Positions 44,174 to 56,516 of a stretch of 64,000 nt of DNA are shown one piece after another; the stretch's first letter is position 1; every line of letters begins with the position of its first letter. This DNA comes from Tricholomella constricta. Its lineage: Eukaryota; Basidiomycota; Agaricomycetes; Agaricales; Lyophyllaceae. Made by a program: the position numbers and the translations under genes. The notes below the pieces were generated by a model, which saw only the letters and a list, made by a program, of their open reading frames with translations, made no database searches and was not told the origin of the DNA. Location of the stretch: positions 62,001-126,000 of the forward strand of contig JAACJP010000012.1 in assembly GCA_013368375.1 (NCBI GenBank). The letters run 5' to 3'.

Positions 44174-47100
44174 ATGAAGGCTTTCTTCCACCGTCTCCAC
44201 CTCGGCGGTGGCCCCAAGGACAAGGACAAGGACAAGGACAAGGATAGGGACAAGGACTCCCCCATCCAGAAGGAAAAGTTCCCGCCTCTGCGCTCCTGGC
44301 CCCCCGACGAGCCGCAACGCGCGACCTGCAAGCCTCTGCCCGAAATTGTCTCTACTACTAACCGACCTCTGCCGCCCATTGATGAACCAACTCCCTCCTC
44401 GACCCCCACTCCGCCCTACCCGTCCCCACTAATCGACCCAATCTCCTCAGATCTCACCGCCCGCGCCGCCTCTCCTCGAACAGACTCCGACTCTACCGCC
44501 CGCAGTGCAAGAAAGGTTCCCAACGGAACTCTCACTGCCAATGATGTCCAGAAAAAAGTCGCTTTTATTTCCCCCCCGCCAACTCCAGTTAATACCGATC
44601 GCACCCTCCCTGATGCCCCTGCCCCTACCCAGCCTGCAGCCTCACCTCCTCTCAAGACCACCGTCTCACGCTTCCAGGCCACTCATGGCAAGGAGCCTCG
44701 TGCATCACTCTCAACTGCCGCGTCTTCTTCCAAGGCTGATGTTGCTACGACGGCGAATAAGACCAGTGTCAAGGCCACATCCACTCGTGCCTCTTCCCCG
44801 TATCTGCAGAAGCAAGCAGAGGCCGCCTCTGCTGCATCACTCCGCTCCGGCACTCCATACTCCCAGATGTCGACCAACAGTGGCAGCAGGATCCTTGCCG
44901 CAACCTCCTGGAGCGAGGTCACAGAAGAGGACCTCGTGTCCAACCTTGGATCCCGGGAACGTACCCGCCAAGAAGTCTTGTTTGAAATCATATCCAGCGA
45001 AGAAAGGTACGACGACGCCGCCCCATCGGCCTCAAACTCTCGTTAATCCTCGTCTTGTCCGTAGATATGTCCAGGAATTAATCAAGATGAAAGACACGTT
45101 CATTGATCCCCTCTTGCATCCCTTCTCCACTTCTACTGTTTCTGCTTCCCCCTTGTCGTCGACTCCCAATTTTGATTATGATTATTATCGCGCTGAATCG
45201 CCCCTCGAGTCTGGAGACCATCTGCCACCCATTGCTGCTCGCTTCATGTCACCATCCCCTTCGGGTCCACCGCCCAGTGCAGGGGCGGCCTCTATACGTA
45301 CCAAGGAGACACCCAATATCGATGGCGAATCCCTGGAGACGGATGAGGACGATACGGTCGATGATCACATTGGGAGAGGCTACAGCAGAAGAGTAGCAAG
45401 TCCGATGTCCAAGGCCGATCACCCTCGGTCGCCTTACCGTGGTTCGTCGACCAAGACCTATGGTCGGACAGGCGTGCCCGTTCCCTTCCCGACACGATCA
45501 CACATGTCACTCCCACCTCCGCCTCGCAACCAAATGTCTGCTTCAACGCATTCCCTTGGCCGTCAGTCGACCGCTGTGGACAGGGACCGCGAACGGAAAC
45601 ATAGCCAAGGTGACGCGCCTCAGAAAACAGGCATGTTAAGGAAGTTTAAAAAAAGCTCAACGTCACCTTCGGCCATCTTTGGTAATTACCTTGCGCCTCA
45701 CCAACTGCCAGAGGATCTCCGCATATGCCTGGAAGTCGTGGATTCTGGAGTCCTAGATGGACACAAGAGGCTTTCGGAGGCCTTGAAGAAGCGGTACGAT
45801 GAACAGTTTCCTTTGGTCCGTTCCCTTGCGGACGTCTTCGTCTCAAATGTTAGTCCATTTATTCCACTTTTTTCATGAAGGAATATAAAATTTACCCCTT
45901 CAACGTTAGTCCGACATATTCCACGGCTACGCCACCTATGTCCTCCACCTGGAACGGGCTTTGGAGCAAGTGGATGCGGCTTTGCACAACGTGTCAACGA
46001 AGAAGCCCAAGAAGCAAGACGCGGGCGAGTGGCAGAAAGTCTGCAAGCTCCTTCAAAAATTGGAGGAAAACGCCTGCGACAAGGGAGAGACCGGTCTCGC
46101 GATCACTCTCTCCAAACCGTTCCAGCGCCTGCTGAAATACCCCCTCCTTTTCCAAAACCTTCTTTTCCACACCGATCCCAGCACTTTCGAATACGAAAGC
46201 ACGTTGCAGATGGTTGCAGAGGTGGAGACGATCGTGCGGAGCATCGAGGACGAGAAGATCCAGAAAGAGGAGCGGGACAAGACTCGCGACGTTTTCGCGC
46301 GCATCGAAGGCTTGGACAAGGTCAAACAGTTGGCACTGCCGAAGCCTTCTCGTGTTCTTGTTGAAGAACGGCAATGCACCCCTGGATTGAACGCTTTAAA
46401 CTCATCCCCAAAGCCTTCGTCTCCACCCCCTGTCGTTAACTCGAAAGGCGTCAGAGGAAAATCGTCATTCAAGCGCCTGAGCGACGTCCTCCATTCTGGA
46501 AACAGCGGGATTGGAGGAAAGAAGGACCTGTGGTTTGTCGTTTTCAACGACGTTGTCCTTCAATGCCAAAGGACAGGCACGACGTCTTTGCCCTTGGTCG
46601 CAGCGACGACCTCGCGGACGAATTCTCTGCCCGAATTACAAGGAAAGGCCAAATATGCCACTACGGGCCGCCGAAACGTGCAGACTAAGCCGCGGAACCT
46701 GTACAAATTTATCAAGGTAAAAAAATTTCCCTTTCATAGTGATCATATTTGATCATTCTGATAGATTGAAACATGGGCAATTGGAGACGTTATGCAACCT
46801 CGAGAGGGCGTCGTATCGATGGAAGAGTAGGCTACTGATTCGTATGGCTTTGATTGCTTTTCTAACCCTGTATTGTCGCAGTGTCGTTCGATCGCGGACA
46901 CTGGCACAAACACAGCCGAGGATCGTTCCTCTCCCAGCAGACGATGAGGATGGCAATGATTCCGATGATTCCGACAAGAAGAGCAAAATGAGCTTTTCTT
47001 ACTGGGGCGCCGACAAGGTCACAGTACAAAAGCCCATGATCAAGGGCAGAGTACCGATGAACTCGAGACGAGGCGGTGCTGCCGCATCTTATGGCCGGGA

Positions 47101-47452
47101 ATCATCCGCCAATGCCAAGTTTGGAACACGACTTGTATCAAACGACAATTCGCCCAATCAGCGACCTTCCAGCCGACGAACCCAGGCCGTCACTCCCACC
47201 TCAAGGCGAGCGCCTCCCATGGACGACAGTAACTATGCAAAGGCCACGGTGACACGGCCTGCGTGGGGCGCTGGCGCAGGATCCCCCGCCCCACCACCCT
47301 CCAAACGGTCCCGCAACACATCGCAAACAAGCGCATCCACACGAGTGGCCATACCCGCGAAAGCTCTCGGCTCTCCTGCTCCTTCAGAAGATTCTGGGGT
47401 AGGCTTGTATCGCCAGATGCTCGCACAGGATCCATCGCTGAATAATACCTAA
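44174..47452 (+). CDS. Rho guanine-nucleotide exchange factor (DH-PH)
   Basis: Multi-domain exchange factor that activates Rho-family GTPases. N-terminus has a Lys-Asp dipeptide run, then a long Ser/Thr/Pro-rich disordered part. The DH domain begins RTRQEVLFEIISSEERYVQE and continues to LSKPFQRLLKYPLLFQNLLF, the most diagnostic Dbl stretch; a disordered insert of about 190 residues splits the DH domain between the first helix and PEDLRICLEVVDSGVLDGHK. A PH-like part follows (KDLWFVVFNDVVLQCQRT). The C-terminus is Ser/Arg-rich. About six exons. The GTPase target is not visible. Confidence 0.85.
44216..44257 (+). repeat. (AAGGAC)n coding hexanucleotide repeat
   Basis: About seven hexanucleotide units, one interrupted by GATAGG, encode the Lys-Asp run near the Rho-GEF N-terminus. 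Expected to be length-polymorphic. Confidence 0.85.
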
Positions 47453-47756
47453 AGTCGTAGGCGCCGCAGTCCTGCTTCCGTATATCCCCCTGCAGTTACA
47501 CTATTACCCAAATCATTATTATAACCCCGTCTGCTCCGCATTCTCATTCATTCATTCATTCATGATCATTCATTCATGTTCCCTGTTACCCTGCTGTGAC
47601 ATTTATAGTGCTCAATTGTTTTCACCACCGCACAACTCTCCTTCATATCCTACGGTTACGTACAAGTTAACGTGTTACGTATAAACATCTTCTCCCTTTC
47701 CCTCTCTATCCCTTCATCTATTTGGCATGCCGGGCTCAATGTATCATCCTGGAACT
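47453..47756. other. Convergent intergenic region with (CATT)n
   Basis: About 300 bp between Rho GEF and ASN1 stops. Holds a CATT tetranucleotide repeat at 47545-47578; no gene seen. Confidence 0.6.
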
Positions 47757-50092
47757 TCACTCCTGAGTGTAAGCGGCGTTGTGGATGCTGACGCTCCGAC
47801 CGCTTGGGTCAGCTGCACATCCCCAATCTCCTCGAGGTATCCAGCTACAGGGATCGAAGAGTAAGAAAAGAAAGACTAAGCCAGACAGAGGGATCACACG
47901 AACCGTACGGCAGTCCTTGCAGCGGTCTCCGATGGGAAAAGACCTGCAAGAAATCATTGAGTCGCTGAGAAGGGATAAGATCCGTCCAAACACACTGTCG
48001 AATATTTCGCGTATGAAGTAGGCTTCTTTGGTATCCGGGACTCCTTCTGACCATCGTTCTGTCCTCTTGGCGAACGCTTCGTCAGTCACAACTGACTCGG
48101 CGTGCTCTTTAATCCTAAAACTCATTGTCAGATAAACCCACGCAACAGATTAAGATGGTATCTATCCCACCCATCGATCCAAGAATAACCGACGCCATCT
48201 GAAAACTGCTCCTTCTGCCGCCAGAGGATGGATCGGGGCAGATAGGGCTGCGTGAAGGATTGAACAAGCTGAATCTGATACTCGGCTCTTTCAACGTACC
48301 TTTCCGCCCGGGGAACAATCAAACGCTTTGCGGAGGATATACTGCAAAAGAGTGAGCCCGCGTATATTTCATGAGAGTAGAGTAGATCACTACCTTTTCC
48401 ATTTTGGGGCATCCATCTTCATCGACCTCCTGGGAAGTACCTGTTTGGAACATCTTCTCCTTCGCATCGATGCTCATGGCAACCTCCAAAAAGGCCCTAT
48501 CGAGGAAAGGCACGCGTGCCTCCAGACCCCACGCCATGGTAGATCTAAAACTTAATGTGAGTGGGTAGAGTTATTCAAAATGTCCTTGATCACTTGTTAG
48601 CACGGAGACAATCCGCGGTGTGAAGGTTCTTGACCCGTTTCACGCTTTCTTGTTGGAATGACAAGCTGTCAGGCGCAGCATGGAAGTACAGATATCCTGA
48701 ACGTTTTTCCATCTTCAGATATTCGATAACGGCAGTTGATGTGAATTACCTCCCAGAATCTCATCGCTTCCTTCTCCACTGAGGACCATCTTAACACCCA
48801 TAGCCTTGATCTTGCGGCTGAGAAGATACATCGGGGTGCTCGCCCGAACGGTCGTAACGTCGTAGGTCTCTAGATGATAGATCACTTCGGGTATTGCGTC
48901 CAGACCCTCCTGAACTGTGAAAACGTATTCATGATGCACCGTTCCAAGAAAGTGCGCCGCTTTCCGAGCCGCGAGCAGATCTGGAGAGTTTTCCAAACCG
49001 ATGGAGAAAGAATGGAGTTGGGGCCATGCAGCGAGGGTAGCTAAACAGGCAAGCATTAAAGCGGGTCCGAAGAGAGAATGTTTCTACACTTACCTTGCTC
49101 AGTGACGAGCCCCCTGCTTCCAGAAGTAGGGGTGGAAGGTCCACTCGTCGACTCCTTCTGTTTCTTCAGTCGCAGTTCATACTGGGCATGGGCAACCTTC
49201 TCAGTTTCTCTCGCTGCGATTGCTGCGATCAGACTGCTGTCCAGACCACCACTGAGAAGGACGCCGTATGGTACTTCTGACATCAATCGCTTGCGGACTG
49301 CAGCCTCCAAAGTCTCCCGGATTATTTTCAGATCTGCTGGGTTCTTGGCGACAACGCCCCCCTCTTCGTCACCGGTCCACCAAGAAGGCTTATAGTAGCG
49401 TGTCGTGGATTGATCGCGGCTGTCGTACACATGACCAGGAGGGAAAGAAATGATTTTATCGCATTCGTCGACTAAAGCTTTGAGCTCGGAGGCAAAGAAG
49501 ACAGCTCCTGGACGCTTGGAGCTCCAGCCCTGGTATAAAGTGGTGATGCCGATTGGATCGCGTGCCGCAATAATTCTGGAAGGGGACACGGATTCGTCTA
49601 ACAGGACGAAGGAGAACATGCCATCAAGGAGGTTGCAAAGCTCCTTGTCGTGTTTTTTGTACTGACGAAATATAAGAGGGGATCAGCGATATATTCCTTG
49701 ATAAGGAAACCATACGTACTAAAGGCATGATAACCTCGCAGTCCGAGTGAGTCTTGAATTTTACATCAGGTCCGACGCTTGCGCGAAGTGCGATGTGGTT
49801 GTAAATTTCGCCGTTCACAGCTAGGATGACCTTGCCATCTTCACTGACGAGGGGCTGGGCACCAGTGTCTACGAAAGACAATGGAAATAAAGTCATAAAA
49901 TGTAGGGCAAAATGATTATGACTCACCAACACCGACGATAGCAAGCCGTTCATGAACAAGGATTGATTCTGTACCGACATAGCATCCAGACCAGTCAGGA
50001 CCGCGGTGGCGAAGACGTTTAGAGAGCGCAATAAAATGAGCTCTGTCGCTCGCAGGCTTCGTTAAACCATGGACAGCTAGTATTCCGCACAT
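47757..50092 (-). CDS. ASN1: Asparagine synthetase, glutamine-hydrolysing
   Basis: Makes asparagine from aspartate, glutamine and ATP. The start MCGILAVHG places the catalytic Cys at position 2 after methionine removal, so 50092 is certain. The glutaminase domain has [29 protein letters not shown] and [12 protein letters not shown]. The synthetase domain has the PP-loop [15 protein letters not shown], then [29 protein letters not shown] and [16 protein letters not shown]. The end is [12 protein letters not shown]. At least eight short introns are needed on the minus strand; the last (about 47835-47895) gives [16 protein letters not shown]. Confidence 0.94.
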
Positions 50093-50308
50093 TTCGGCTG
50101 ACAGCGGGAGAGGAAACGAGATAGGCTGAACCAAGGCTGAACGTCGGGTTTTTGAAAAAATGAATTCGACAATTTCAGATGACTCGAGACGCGCTTAGAT
50201 AAGATAAGATCCTATATGATCGGTCGAATCCGATCACTCCTGTCTCAAACAGGAAAACATGTTCGCAGTGACGCAGTCAAACCAGTCGCAGCTCTCCGTC
50301 ACACCACG

Positions 50309-51631
50309 ATGTCCAGAGACAGACTTGCGGCCGCCAGGGTGCGTGCTTTAATGTGACGTTGTATACTTTTTAATACTTCTGTAGGCCCGACGCCAACAAG
50401 CGAGCGCCCAAGCGCACGAAATGGAAAATGTGTCTACTTCCGCTTCCCCGACCAACGGCCTAACAGACACTGGAACAACGTCTGATTTCTTTACTGAGGC
50501 GAGACTATTTGCAAAGTTGTGGGAGGGGATTTTCTCTCATTCTCTATATTCAGGTTTCGTCCCTTCAGGAAGGCATTGAGCGAATAAATGCCAATGTCGC
50601 TCAGATCGCTATTCTGCACGCGCGGATCATGAGTGTAATGGACCCAGGACAGACAAACGACGTGGCGCAACTAGACCAACTAGCGGATGATACGCGTTCA
50701 TTAAGCAACAACCTGAAGGAGAGAATTAAAGCACTGGAGCGCACCCCAGTCGGTCCAAACGCACAGATACGGAAAAACCGGGTTCGACTAGACATTACTC
50801 GGCTTGCACTTTGCTCAACTTGTGCTTAGATAGCATTTGTTCGGGCGAAATTTCTCGAAGCCATTCAGAATTATCAACGGGTTGAACTAGAATACCGCGT
50901 CAAGTCGAGACAACGCGTCGAAAGACAGCTGAAGATCGGCGAGTACCTAAATACCTCTTCAGTTGATCAGCTTCTGACCCTCCTCCCCCCTCTATAGTAA
51001 AACCTGACGCAATCCCCGAGGAGGTTGCGGCTGTAGAGGAGGGTGGTGGTCAGCAAATCTTCGCCCAAGCAGTGAGCCAGACTTCTTTCCGAGCAAGCAC
51101 TACAGACCACAACAGTTTCAACTAGCTGACATCTTCTTCTCGATATGGAGAATCACGAATGGCCTTTCGGGAAGTGCAAGAGAGACAGCGAGAGCTCAAG
51201 AAGATGGAACGAACCCTAACTGAGCTTGCACAGCTTTTCGTCGATGTAAGTTGCCCATCACATCCGGAGGTAGAGTGCCAAGGTTGATTGCAATTTAAGA
51301 TGGGGACGTTGATTGAACAACAAGAAGAAGCTATTGAGACTGTGGAGACTACTGCAAAGCACGTCGAGCAGGACACGGAGAAAGCGTATGCTGTTACGTT
51401 TCACCTCTCTGCATGTGAATTGATCTATTATAAAATAATCAAACAGTACCGAGCATATGTGGAAGGCTGTGTTATCTGGTATGCGCAGCACTCTTAAACA
51501 TGGCCTGACTGCGCTGACGGGCGATCTTAGCGCGTCATTACAGGAAAGGGCGATGGATATGCTTTGGTGCCTTTATGATCATTCTTACTATCATAGCAAT
51601 TGTGCTCGCGGTTACACTGAGCAAACGTTGA
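50309..51631 (+). CDS. Syntaxin (Sso1-type t-SNARE), second copy
   Basis: Qa-SNARE of about 290 residues in nine exons (50309-50338, 50385-50498, 50554-50781, 50830-50938, 50998-51071, 51126-51245, 51300-51385, 51447-51478, 51531-51631). Regulatory Habc part: DFFTEVSSLQEGIERINANV and FLEAIQNYQRVELEYRVKSR. SNARE helix: REVQERQRELKKMERTLTEL with glutamine in IEQQEEA. The tail RKGRWICF and TM anchor MIILTIIAIVLAVTL end in a two-residue basic tip. Two introns have GC donors (50499, 50939). The SNARE-part introns match those of the syntaxin at 1-474, with one extra intron before the anchor. Confidence 0.9.
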
Positions 51632-51830
51632 CGAAGGAATGAGGATTATCTTAGCACATAATACAATGTAATGTTACAGTGACAGTCTAGTTTTTGGTTA
51701 TTTTGACACATTTATGAGACGTCATCAAAATTACGGCGACCGACGCGTGTAAAAGTTTGCAGGCACCAACAGTCACAGACGTCGTTCACTCACCTGGCTG
51801 TGCCGTCCTCACCATTCGTCCTCCCCACAA

Positions 51831-52814
51831 ATGACCCATTCTCCTTCTCAGATGCAGCAGCGGCGAGGACACTCTATCGAGGTGGTGGATGCGAAGGTCG
51901 CTGTTGATCTTGCCACGGCTCAGACATATTCCGAAAATGTGTTCTTGTTCGTACCCAATCTCATTGGTATGTTAGCATGGTGTCGTCATTGAAGCCAGCT
52001 CATCCAGTACGCAGGGTATACACGCGTTATTCTCGCGGGGTTGTCGCTGCACTTTATGAGCTACCATCCCAAGTACTGCACGCTCGCGTATGTCTTTTCG
52101 TGTCTTCTGGATGCAGTTGACGGGCAAGCCGCACGCGCGCTCAATCAAACGTCAAAATTTGGAGCTGTCCTGGACATGGTCACGGACCGGTCAGTACCAT
52201 TTCTGCGTCTGACGTACGCTGCAATTCTGATCCTGGAGGAAGAATAGATGCACCACATCATGCCTGCTCTGCTACCTTGCTTCATCATACCCCCCCTATG
52301 CCATTATATTCCAATTTTTGATTGCCCTCGACTTCAGCAGCCATTATATGCATATGTACAGGTACGCCGGCTTGTGGGTTGAAAAAATGACACAGCACTG
52401 ACGTTTCGGGCACAGCTCACTTGTGACTGGATCCAGAAGCCATAAGCTCGTCACGAGTGACGTGAGCCGCATTCTATGGCTGTACTACAACGATTCTGTG
52501 AGTACTACGGGCTAAGTGCTTCGCCTAAGGTTGACTTGTTGCTCTAGCGGACACTGTTTTTCGTATGCGCCGGGAATGAGCTCTTCTACGTGTCGCTGTA
52601 TCTGATGAAGTGGACGACGGAGCCTATTGGGCTGCCGTCTGTGCTGCCTGACCTGACATATGCGCAGGCGCTGGCTGCGGCCAGTCTGCCGATTTGCGCT
52701 CTGAAGAACATAATCAATTTGGTGCAGCTGTGGAAGGCATCTAAAATTCTGGTAGGGGTGGACCTTGCTGAGCGCGCGAATGCGAGGAAGGAGCAAGACA
52801 CACGGAGGCGGTGA
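51831..52814 (+). CDS. PIS1: Phosphatidylinositol synthase
   Basis: CDP-alcohol phosphatidyltransferase that joins CDP-diacylglycerol and inositol in the ER. The signature D-x2-D-G-x2-A-R-x8-G-x3-D-x3-D is complete in DAVDGQAARALNQTSKFGAV followed by LDMVTD. Five exons; the first starts at MTHSPSQMQQ and splits at FVPNLIG (51966). Several hydrophobic segments follow (YAIIFQFLIALDFSSH, LPICALKNIINLVQLW), and the C-terminus is charged. Size about 250 residues and segment order fit PIS rather than PS or cardiolipin synthases. Confidence 0.9.
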
Positions 52815-52956
52815 TGATTAGTGGGGCTGGACGATTCTGGATATACCTTACATTAGTTTGATCAGAGTCGGTACTACATTTTTCTTAACACATTGACATA
52901 GAGCCTTGCCACGTGAGACGCGATTTTCGGTGGAACGTTGACGTCCAAAGACTCGA

Positions 52957-55900
52957 ATGCGGTCCTCAGCTGTTCTGCGCAGCTCCCAGTTCCTTTCATT
53001 CTCTCATCGCTCCTCCACGCTTCTGCTGCCCCATTCCATCCCTCGGAGACATCTCCCCTCCCGCGCTGCCCGTGTTGCTCGAAATCGCCTCTCCACCACC
53101 ACCACACCATCAGATTCACCCCCGGAAGAGCCACACAGTCCAAACGATGCACCTGAGCCACTGCTAGACACGCCAGAGAAGCCAAAACTGCGCAGGACCA
53201 GGGTTTCCATTGCCCCTTCCAAGGATTCGGAGCCTGTTCAACTCCCCGACGGTCTGGACATTCTCTGGACACCGAACCCCGATCAAGAGCCGTTGCATAC
53301 CTCGGCACTTCCACCACCAGAGAACTTCGGAGATGCTCTCAATAAGCTGTTGATTACCCTTCATCCACAGACGCAGCACCGTGCTACATATATCTCGCCG
53401 CTCGGCGCACCAACGGAACCCACACTTGCTCTCTATTGTCCAATAGAAGGGGGCGACTACATTATCGATGCCACAGTCGCAGAGTTGGCTCGTCGGACCG
53501 GTGCTGAGGTACTTGTATTAGATGCTGTTCAGCTGGCTGCCGGGGAATGGGGTCATTTTGGACCAGGTATGATTTCCGCTCCTTTCACGAATGCCGCAAT
53601 TCATAAAAATTTTAGCAGCCAACTCTCTTGCCCTCCCGCGAAATCCTCTACACTTTCCCTCGTCCCCCGTTCCGTCCAAGTCAACCATCTCTCAAGCCGC
53701 GCTGGCAGACGAAGATGACGACGCTGACTCGGCTGTCTTCTCGCCGCCTAAAATGACGCTCGCTCTGATGGCTCCGCCTACCATGCAAGGCCGCACGATT
53801 ATCACTTCGGCGACTCGCAGACCCTCACCCCCAAGCAAAGTCAAAGTCTTTTTTGATACCCTTGTCAACACACCTTCAAAAGCGGAGACACCGGTTACGT
53901 CGTCTGGGAGCCGCCCCCGTCTGATATACATTCGGGACTTTCCAACTCTTGCTCCATCTTCTTCATCTTGGTATCCACCCCTGCTTTCAGCTGTTCGTGA
54001 ACGTCGGCGGGGTCCTATTTCACGGCCGACTTCTCCAGTCACCAACCCTATGACGATTGTCTTTGGCATGACCCCTTCCTTGATGCCACCGGCACCACCA
54101 AATTCACCCAGCAACGGACTCGTCAGCATGCTTATGAGTCGCCATTCTTCCGCCGCACAATTTACCACAGAGCCCAAAGCTGGTAAAGCTGATTGGGGCG
54201 AGGACGAGCTTGCCGAGAAAGCCAGGGAAAAGCGACTTCGAGATAGGCTCAGAAAATGGGAGAGTGGCGACGCTGCTCTTGTCAACGATTTCCCCAAGCT
54301 TTCGACAGTCGAGGAGGGCGAGGATAACGATGATAGGCCCGAAATCATTGTCATCGGCGCCAACGGATTTCCAGGCTTTTCTTCCACGAATGCATCATCG
54401 TCAGCATCGGGGAACGGACAAAATAATTCTACATTCTTCAGAACGTCCATCCTTATTCCCAAAGTACGCTCCACTACTGAGGAAAGAGCTGGTCGTGTGT
54501 CTCGGCGCAGGGAGATCAATGAGCTTACTCTGCGTATGGGGGTAGGCGCGGCTGGTGGTGTCATGGAACAGGAAAGTGCCGCATCAATACACTTTGACTC
54601 AACCGAGGATTCTTCTGAAATGAAGCCTCCGAGTACACCAGTGCAACACAGCCGCGCACGTATGTGGGAGGACTGGGGAACCAGGGTTGAAGTCTGGTCT
54701 AATGTTCGCCGAATTGCTGACCGGGCTATCGGGAGCACGATATCCTCTACAAGTCTCTCAGCGGTCTCGGACAAGGCTACGCTCGAGCCGACTGTGGTTC
54801 CATGGTCTGCTGTGCATAGCGCCTGGGAAGCCCATAGTTCGTCAAAAGATCTGCGGTCATCTTGGCTAAAAGAGGCGTTTTCAGTTCACAAGACGTCCTG
54901 GGAACAAGACCAAGGTGATGAAGCCGCACGGGAGGACAAGCAGGAACAGTATGACGAGGTTATTGAAAGAGTTAAAAATGATGCTGAACTCGATTCCCAT
55001 GAGCAAAAGCTGCTGGGCTGTATTGTGGATGCTGGTGAGTCAATCTATGCCATTGATCATTCACTTGCCCATACTTACTTCTCTTAGCCTCGATGCCGAC
55101 GTCCTTCGACCATGTTCACCTGCCGCCGCACACGATTGATTCAGTCCGAACAATTGTTTCGTTGCCCTTGCTACATCCAAGAGCATTCCAACAAGGCATT
55201 CTCAAGCAGCACGGCATGACTGGCTGTCTTCTCTTTGGTCCACCAGGGACTGGAAAGACCCTGGTCGTTCGTGCTCTAGCGAAGGAAGCAGGCTGCAGAA
55301 TGTTGACGATATCTCCGTCCGACGTCATGGACATGGTAAGTACAATCGTTGGAATCTTATCACAAGTCTAATGGCTTTTATTAAGTATGTGGGTGAAGGC
55401 GAGAAACTCGTCAAGGCTGTCTTCTCACTGGCCAGACGGTTATCGCCCTGCGTAGTCTTCCTCGACGAAATTGATGCCCTCTTCGGTGCTCGTATGTCAG
55501 CGCGCGAGAGTGGAGGCGCATTCGCTCACCGAGGCGTCATCACCGAATTCATGCAGGAGATGGATGGGCTCAAGTCGTCAAAGGAAGACAGCGTGATCGT
55601 TATCGGAGCCACGAATCGACCATTTGACTTGGATGACGCTGTCCTCCGTCGACTACCTCGCCGGTTACTAGTTGACCTCCCAGGGGAAAAGGAGCGTCAA
55701 GGTTCGTTAGGGTTCTTTCTTGTCCTGACTAGCCATCTCACCAGGATCTGCAGAAATTCTCAAAATTCTCCTTAGAGACGAAACCCTAGCTGATGATTTG
55801 GACATCTCTGCTTTGGCGAAGAAGACTGATAGTTTCTCTGGCTCAGATCTCAAGCGTACGTTTAAGCGTTATCTTCCGAGTTTCTGACTTTGACCCTTTG

Positions 55901-56442
55901 CCGCAGACCTGTGTGTTTCGGCAGCATTGGACGCTGTTAAAGAAAATGTCCAACTTCCTTGGTCCACTTCATCAATCTCCCTAGGCTCTACAGCCACATC
56001 CACTCGACCTCTTGAGACCTCCTCTGCACCTCTTCTTTGCACTGACGCGGTCAGTCCATCTGAGGCTTCCAGCACCTCAGAGCTCATAAACATACCATCG
56101 TCGTCTGTACAAGCGGAATTACCTACTTCGATTTCTGTCGTGGCCGAACCCTCCCTTGAACTACACACTCGTGTTCTTCACCTTCATAACTTTGCCAAGG
56201 CCCTCAAAGAGATAACGCCTTCCTCGTCAGAGTCTCTCGGTAGCCTCGCGGAGCTCAGGAAATGGAACGACGAATTTGGAGAGGGGCGAAGAGATAAGAA
56301 ACGCCAGCAATTCTGGGGCAAAGGCCGATTTGGATTCACAGACAAGCTAAACAAGGATGGCGAGAACGGCAGGGTTGTTCACTCAGCCAACTCAGCCAAA
56401 GCCAAAACGAGTACGGTCGCAGATGAGGGTACAATAGAATGA
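52957..56442 (+). CDS. Mitochondrial AAA ATPase, Msp1/spastin-type
   Basis: Large AAA protein. The N-terminus is an Arg/Ser-rich presequence ([18 protein letters not shown] and then [20 protein letters not shown]). A 550-residue region of unknown fold follows, with a Glu/Arg-rich stretch. The ATPase module has [20 protein letters not shown], Walker A GPPGTGKT, a pore loop [11 protein letters not shown], Walker [13 protein letters not shown] and the second-region [19 protein letters not shown], most like the Msp1, spastin and katanin clade. The C-terminus after SFSGSDLK is Ser/Thr-rich. The start at 52957 is chosen by the presequence. Substrate and exact subfamily are unresolved. Confidence 0.82.
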
Positions 56443-56516
56443 CGTTACGGATACTAATTAATTGGCATCCATCTGGACAACATGTAATAGACTAGACATA
56501 TATTCTCAGACGATGC

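Noticed and set aside
47545..47578. CATT repeat as a regulatory element
   Set aside because: A simple tetranucleotide repeat between convergent genes; nothing supports a function.
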